Origin: DASYAN01 sp036501345
GTDB taxonomy: Bacteria > Chloroflexota > Ktedonobacteria > Ktedonobacterales > Ktedonobacteraceae
Direction: 5' to 3'
Length of the DNA: 22,614 bases
NCBI GenBank assembly: GCA_036501345.1
Contig: DASYAN010000490.1
Span: 1-22,614 of the forward strand
Numbering within the stretch: position 1 is the stretch's first letter; the number at the start of each line of letters is the position of its first letter. A model generated the notes under the pieces. The model searched no databases. It was given only the letters and a program-made list of their open reading frames with translations, and was not told where the DNA came from. The translations under genes were made by a program, and so were the position numbers. This document shows, piece by piece, positions 21,765-22,614 of this stretch.

Positions 21765-21989
21765 ATGGGTATAATTAAGTACTCAATTGTTGAGCTTTTT
21801 TTCTCTTCTTTCGCCTCCAATGCCCACCTCTATGTGGTTGGTCCGCTGTTTGCTTCACAGGTTGCTTTGACCTACAACACTGCTTCCGTTATCGTTGGTC
21901 TTGCTGCTCAGCAATCTGGCCGTCCTGATCTCATCCGCTTTCCTAATCACGTCCTCGCTCATCTCTGGAGGGAAGAAGCCCAGATGTGA
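21765..21989 (+). CDS. small hypothetical protein
   Basis: A 74-codon frame with a strong ribosome binding site (GGGAGG, 21753-21758) 6 bases before ATG 21765. The product has a mostly hydrophobic first half (IVELFFSSF, LYVVGPLFASQVAL) and a charged end (HLWREEAQM). No family is recognised. The frame is also open upstream to a TTG at 21735. It could be a real small membrane-associated protein or chance; the ribosome binding site is the main support. Confidence 0.35.
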   Translation: MGIIKYSIVELFFSSFASNAHLYVVGPLFASQVALTYNTASVIVGLAAQQSGRPDLIRFPNHVLAHLWREEAQM

Positions 21990-22021
21990 AAGTCCCTCTA
22001 ATTATGTGATGAAACTCTAGC

Positions 22022-22201
22022 ATGTTCGTTTATAGAGATGGAACAGTGCAATGTTCAGAGCTTATCGTTCGTGGAAAGGGAAGACCATTTGTGGAATTGC
22101 CTGAGTCAGGCGCGAAAGGCTGTACCTTGAATGAGGTGGTTCCTCACCGTTTCAATAGAACAAAAAGAATAAAAGGGTTTTTCCTGCTTTATGAAAAATA
22201 G
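22022..22201 (+). CDS. possible small ORF overlapping the kinase start
   Basis: A 59-codon frame, MFVYRDGTVQ... to ...FFLLYEK, with an in-frame stop shortly upstream. It overlaps the kinase ATG (22191) by 11 bases in another frame. The ribosome binding site is poor and no family is recognised. It would fit as a translationally coupled leader of the kinase gene, but the evidence is thin. Confidence 0.22.
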   Translation: MFVYRDGTVQCSELIVRGKGRPFVELPESGAKGCTLNEVVPHRFNRTKRIKGFFLLYEK

Positions 22202-22614
22202 TGATGAATTTGAGCATATTATTCGTATTGATCCTGAGAGGCGATTGGGAGAGCAAGTGGGGAACTATCGCCTCACTGGCTGGTTAGGCAGAGGTGCCTT
22301 TGCCGATGTCTATCTGGGCGAACATATCTATCTCAAGAGGCAAAGCGCGATCAAGATGCTACACGTGCACTTGCTCGAGAAGGCTGTGAAAGCTTTTCTC
22401 AATGAGGCATGCACCATTGCCAGACTGGACCATCCCCACATCGTGCGTGTGCTTGACTATGGAGTCGAAAATGGAACCCCTTTCCTAGTGATGGATTATG
22501 CTCCCAATGGTTCCCTGCGGCAGCGCTTTCCCGAAGGGATGCGTGTGCCGCTAGAACAGATTGTTCCCCTAGTGCAACAAATGGCTTCGGCATTGGATTA
22601 TGCCCATCAGCAAC
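22191..22614 (+). CDS. Ser/Thr protein kinase (Hanks type), 3' part outside the window
   Basis: The first 141 codons of a canonical bacterial Ser/Thr kinase; the frame is open at the window edge. After a short acidic lead, GEQVGNYRLTGWLGRGAFADVYLGEH contains an intact glycine loop (GRGAFA, 33-38). The VAIK lysine is K55 (SAIKML), the helix C Glu is E72 (FLNEACTIARLDHPHIV), and VMDYAPNGSLRQ is the hinge region. The sequence ends just before the HRD loop (ALDYAHQQ). It would phosphorylate protein Ser/Thr residues in the cytoplasm or beneath the membrane; targets are unknown. ATG 22191 is chosen by alignment of the domain start. The upstream AAAAGGG is about 14 bases away, so initiation may be weak or coupled to the small ORF before it. 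It contrasts with the pseudokinase at 8834-10057. Confidence 0.88.
   Translation, partial: MKNSDEFEHIIRIDPERRLGEQVGNYRLTGWLGRGAFADVYLGEHIYLKRQSAIKMLHVHLLEKAVKAFLNEACTIARLDHPHIVRVLDYGVENGTPFLVMDYAPNGSLRQRFPEGMRVPLEQIVPLVQQMASALDYAHQQ

Noticed and set aside
1..22614. CRISPR arrays, tRNA or rRNA genes, prophage modules
   Set aside because: No regularly spaced repeats, no tRNA-like cloverleaf with T-loop signature, and no structural phage or integrase genes were seen on either strand.

Overview
The window is bacterial chromosomal DNA of intermediate GC. It most resembles Ktedonobacteria (Chloroflexota). That placement is an inference from the combination of several Hanks-type Ser/Thr kinase genes, a MalT-like STAND regulator, a GT87-type membrane glycosyltransferase, CHRD-type secreted proteins, a DUF6788-like Cys-rich protein and a broken-up biotin cluster. 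No rRNA, tRNA or CRISPR array was found.

Layout. 1-600: a small two-helix membrane protein behind a good sigma-70 promoter. 600-1150: no protein gene, but two hairpins resembling IS200/IS605 right ends. The second ends a highly structured stretch (919-1122) that looks like an omega-RNA (TnpB guide-RNA scaffold) without tnpB, placed directly in front of bioF. 1151-6501: a biotin operon, bioF-bioA-bioD-phzF-like-bioB, all on the + strand; no gene for pimeloyl supply (bioC/bioH/bioW) is in view. 6514-8400 (-): a PabB-PabC fusion for p-aminobenzoate, convergent with bioB, with its own strong promoter. 8834-10057: a kinase-fold protein in which every catalytic motif is lost (pseudokinase) with a 10-residue charged repeat tail. 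10323-10424: the stump of an NAD-dependent epimerase gene overlapping the start of a carbon-nitrogen hydrolase. 11205-12782 (-): GT87-like glycosyltransferase. 12998-13486: AhpE-like 1-Cys peroxiredoxin. 13588-14979 (-): pncB. 15437-16528: two tandem secreted proteins with matching leaders and signal peptides, followed by a clear intrinsic terminator. 16841-19480: a MalT/LuxR-type STAND ATPase that stops before the expected LuxR helix-turn-helix. 19477-20331 (-): a secreted protein with two CHRD/SOD-like domains. 20479-20994 (-): nrdR. 21257-21529 (-): small Cys-rich protein. 21765-22201: poorly supported small ORFs. 22191-end: the N-terminal part of a canonical Ser/Thr kinase.

Working together: BioF, BioA, BioD and BioB carry out the last four steps from pimeloyl thioester to biotin. 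PabBC supplies the folate precursor, PncB salvages nicotinate to NAD, and NrdR controls ribonucleotide reductase, so much of the window is cofactor and nucleotide housekeeping. The accessory layer consists of the kinase/pseudokinase genes, the HTH-less regulator, the secreted tandem paralogues and the omega-RNA-like leader. The best candidates for something new are the omega-RNA-like structured leader of the biotin operon, the pseudokinase, the HTH-less STAND protein and the tandem secreted cassette.
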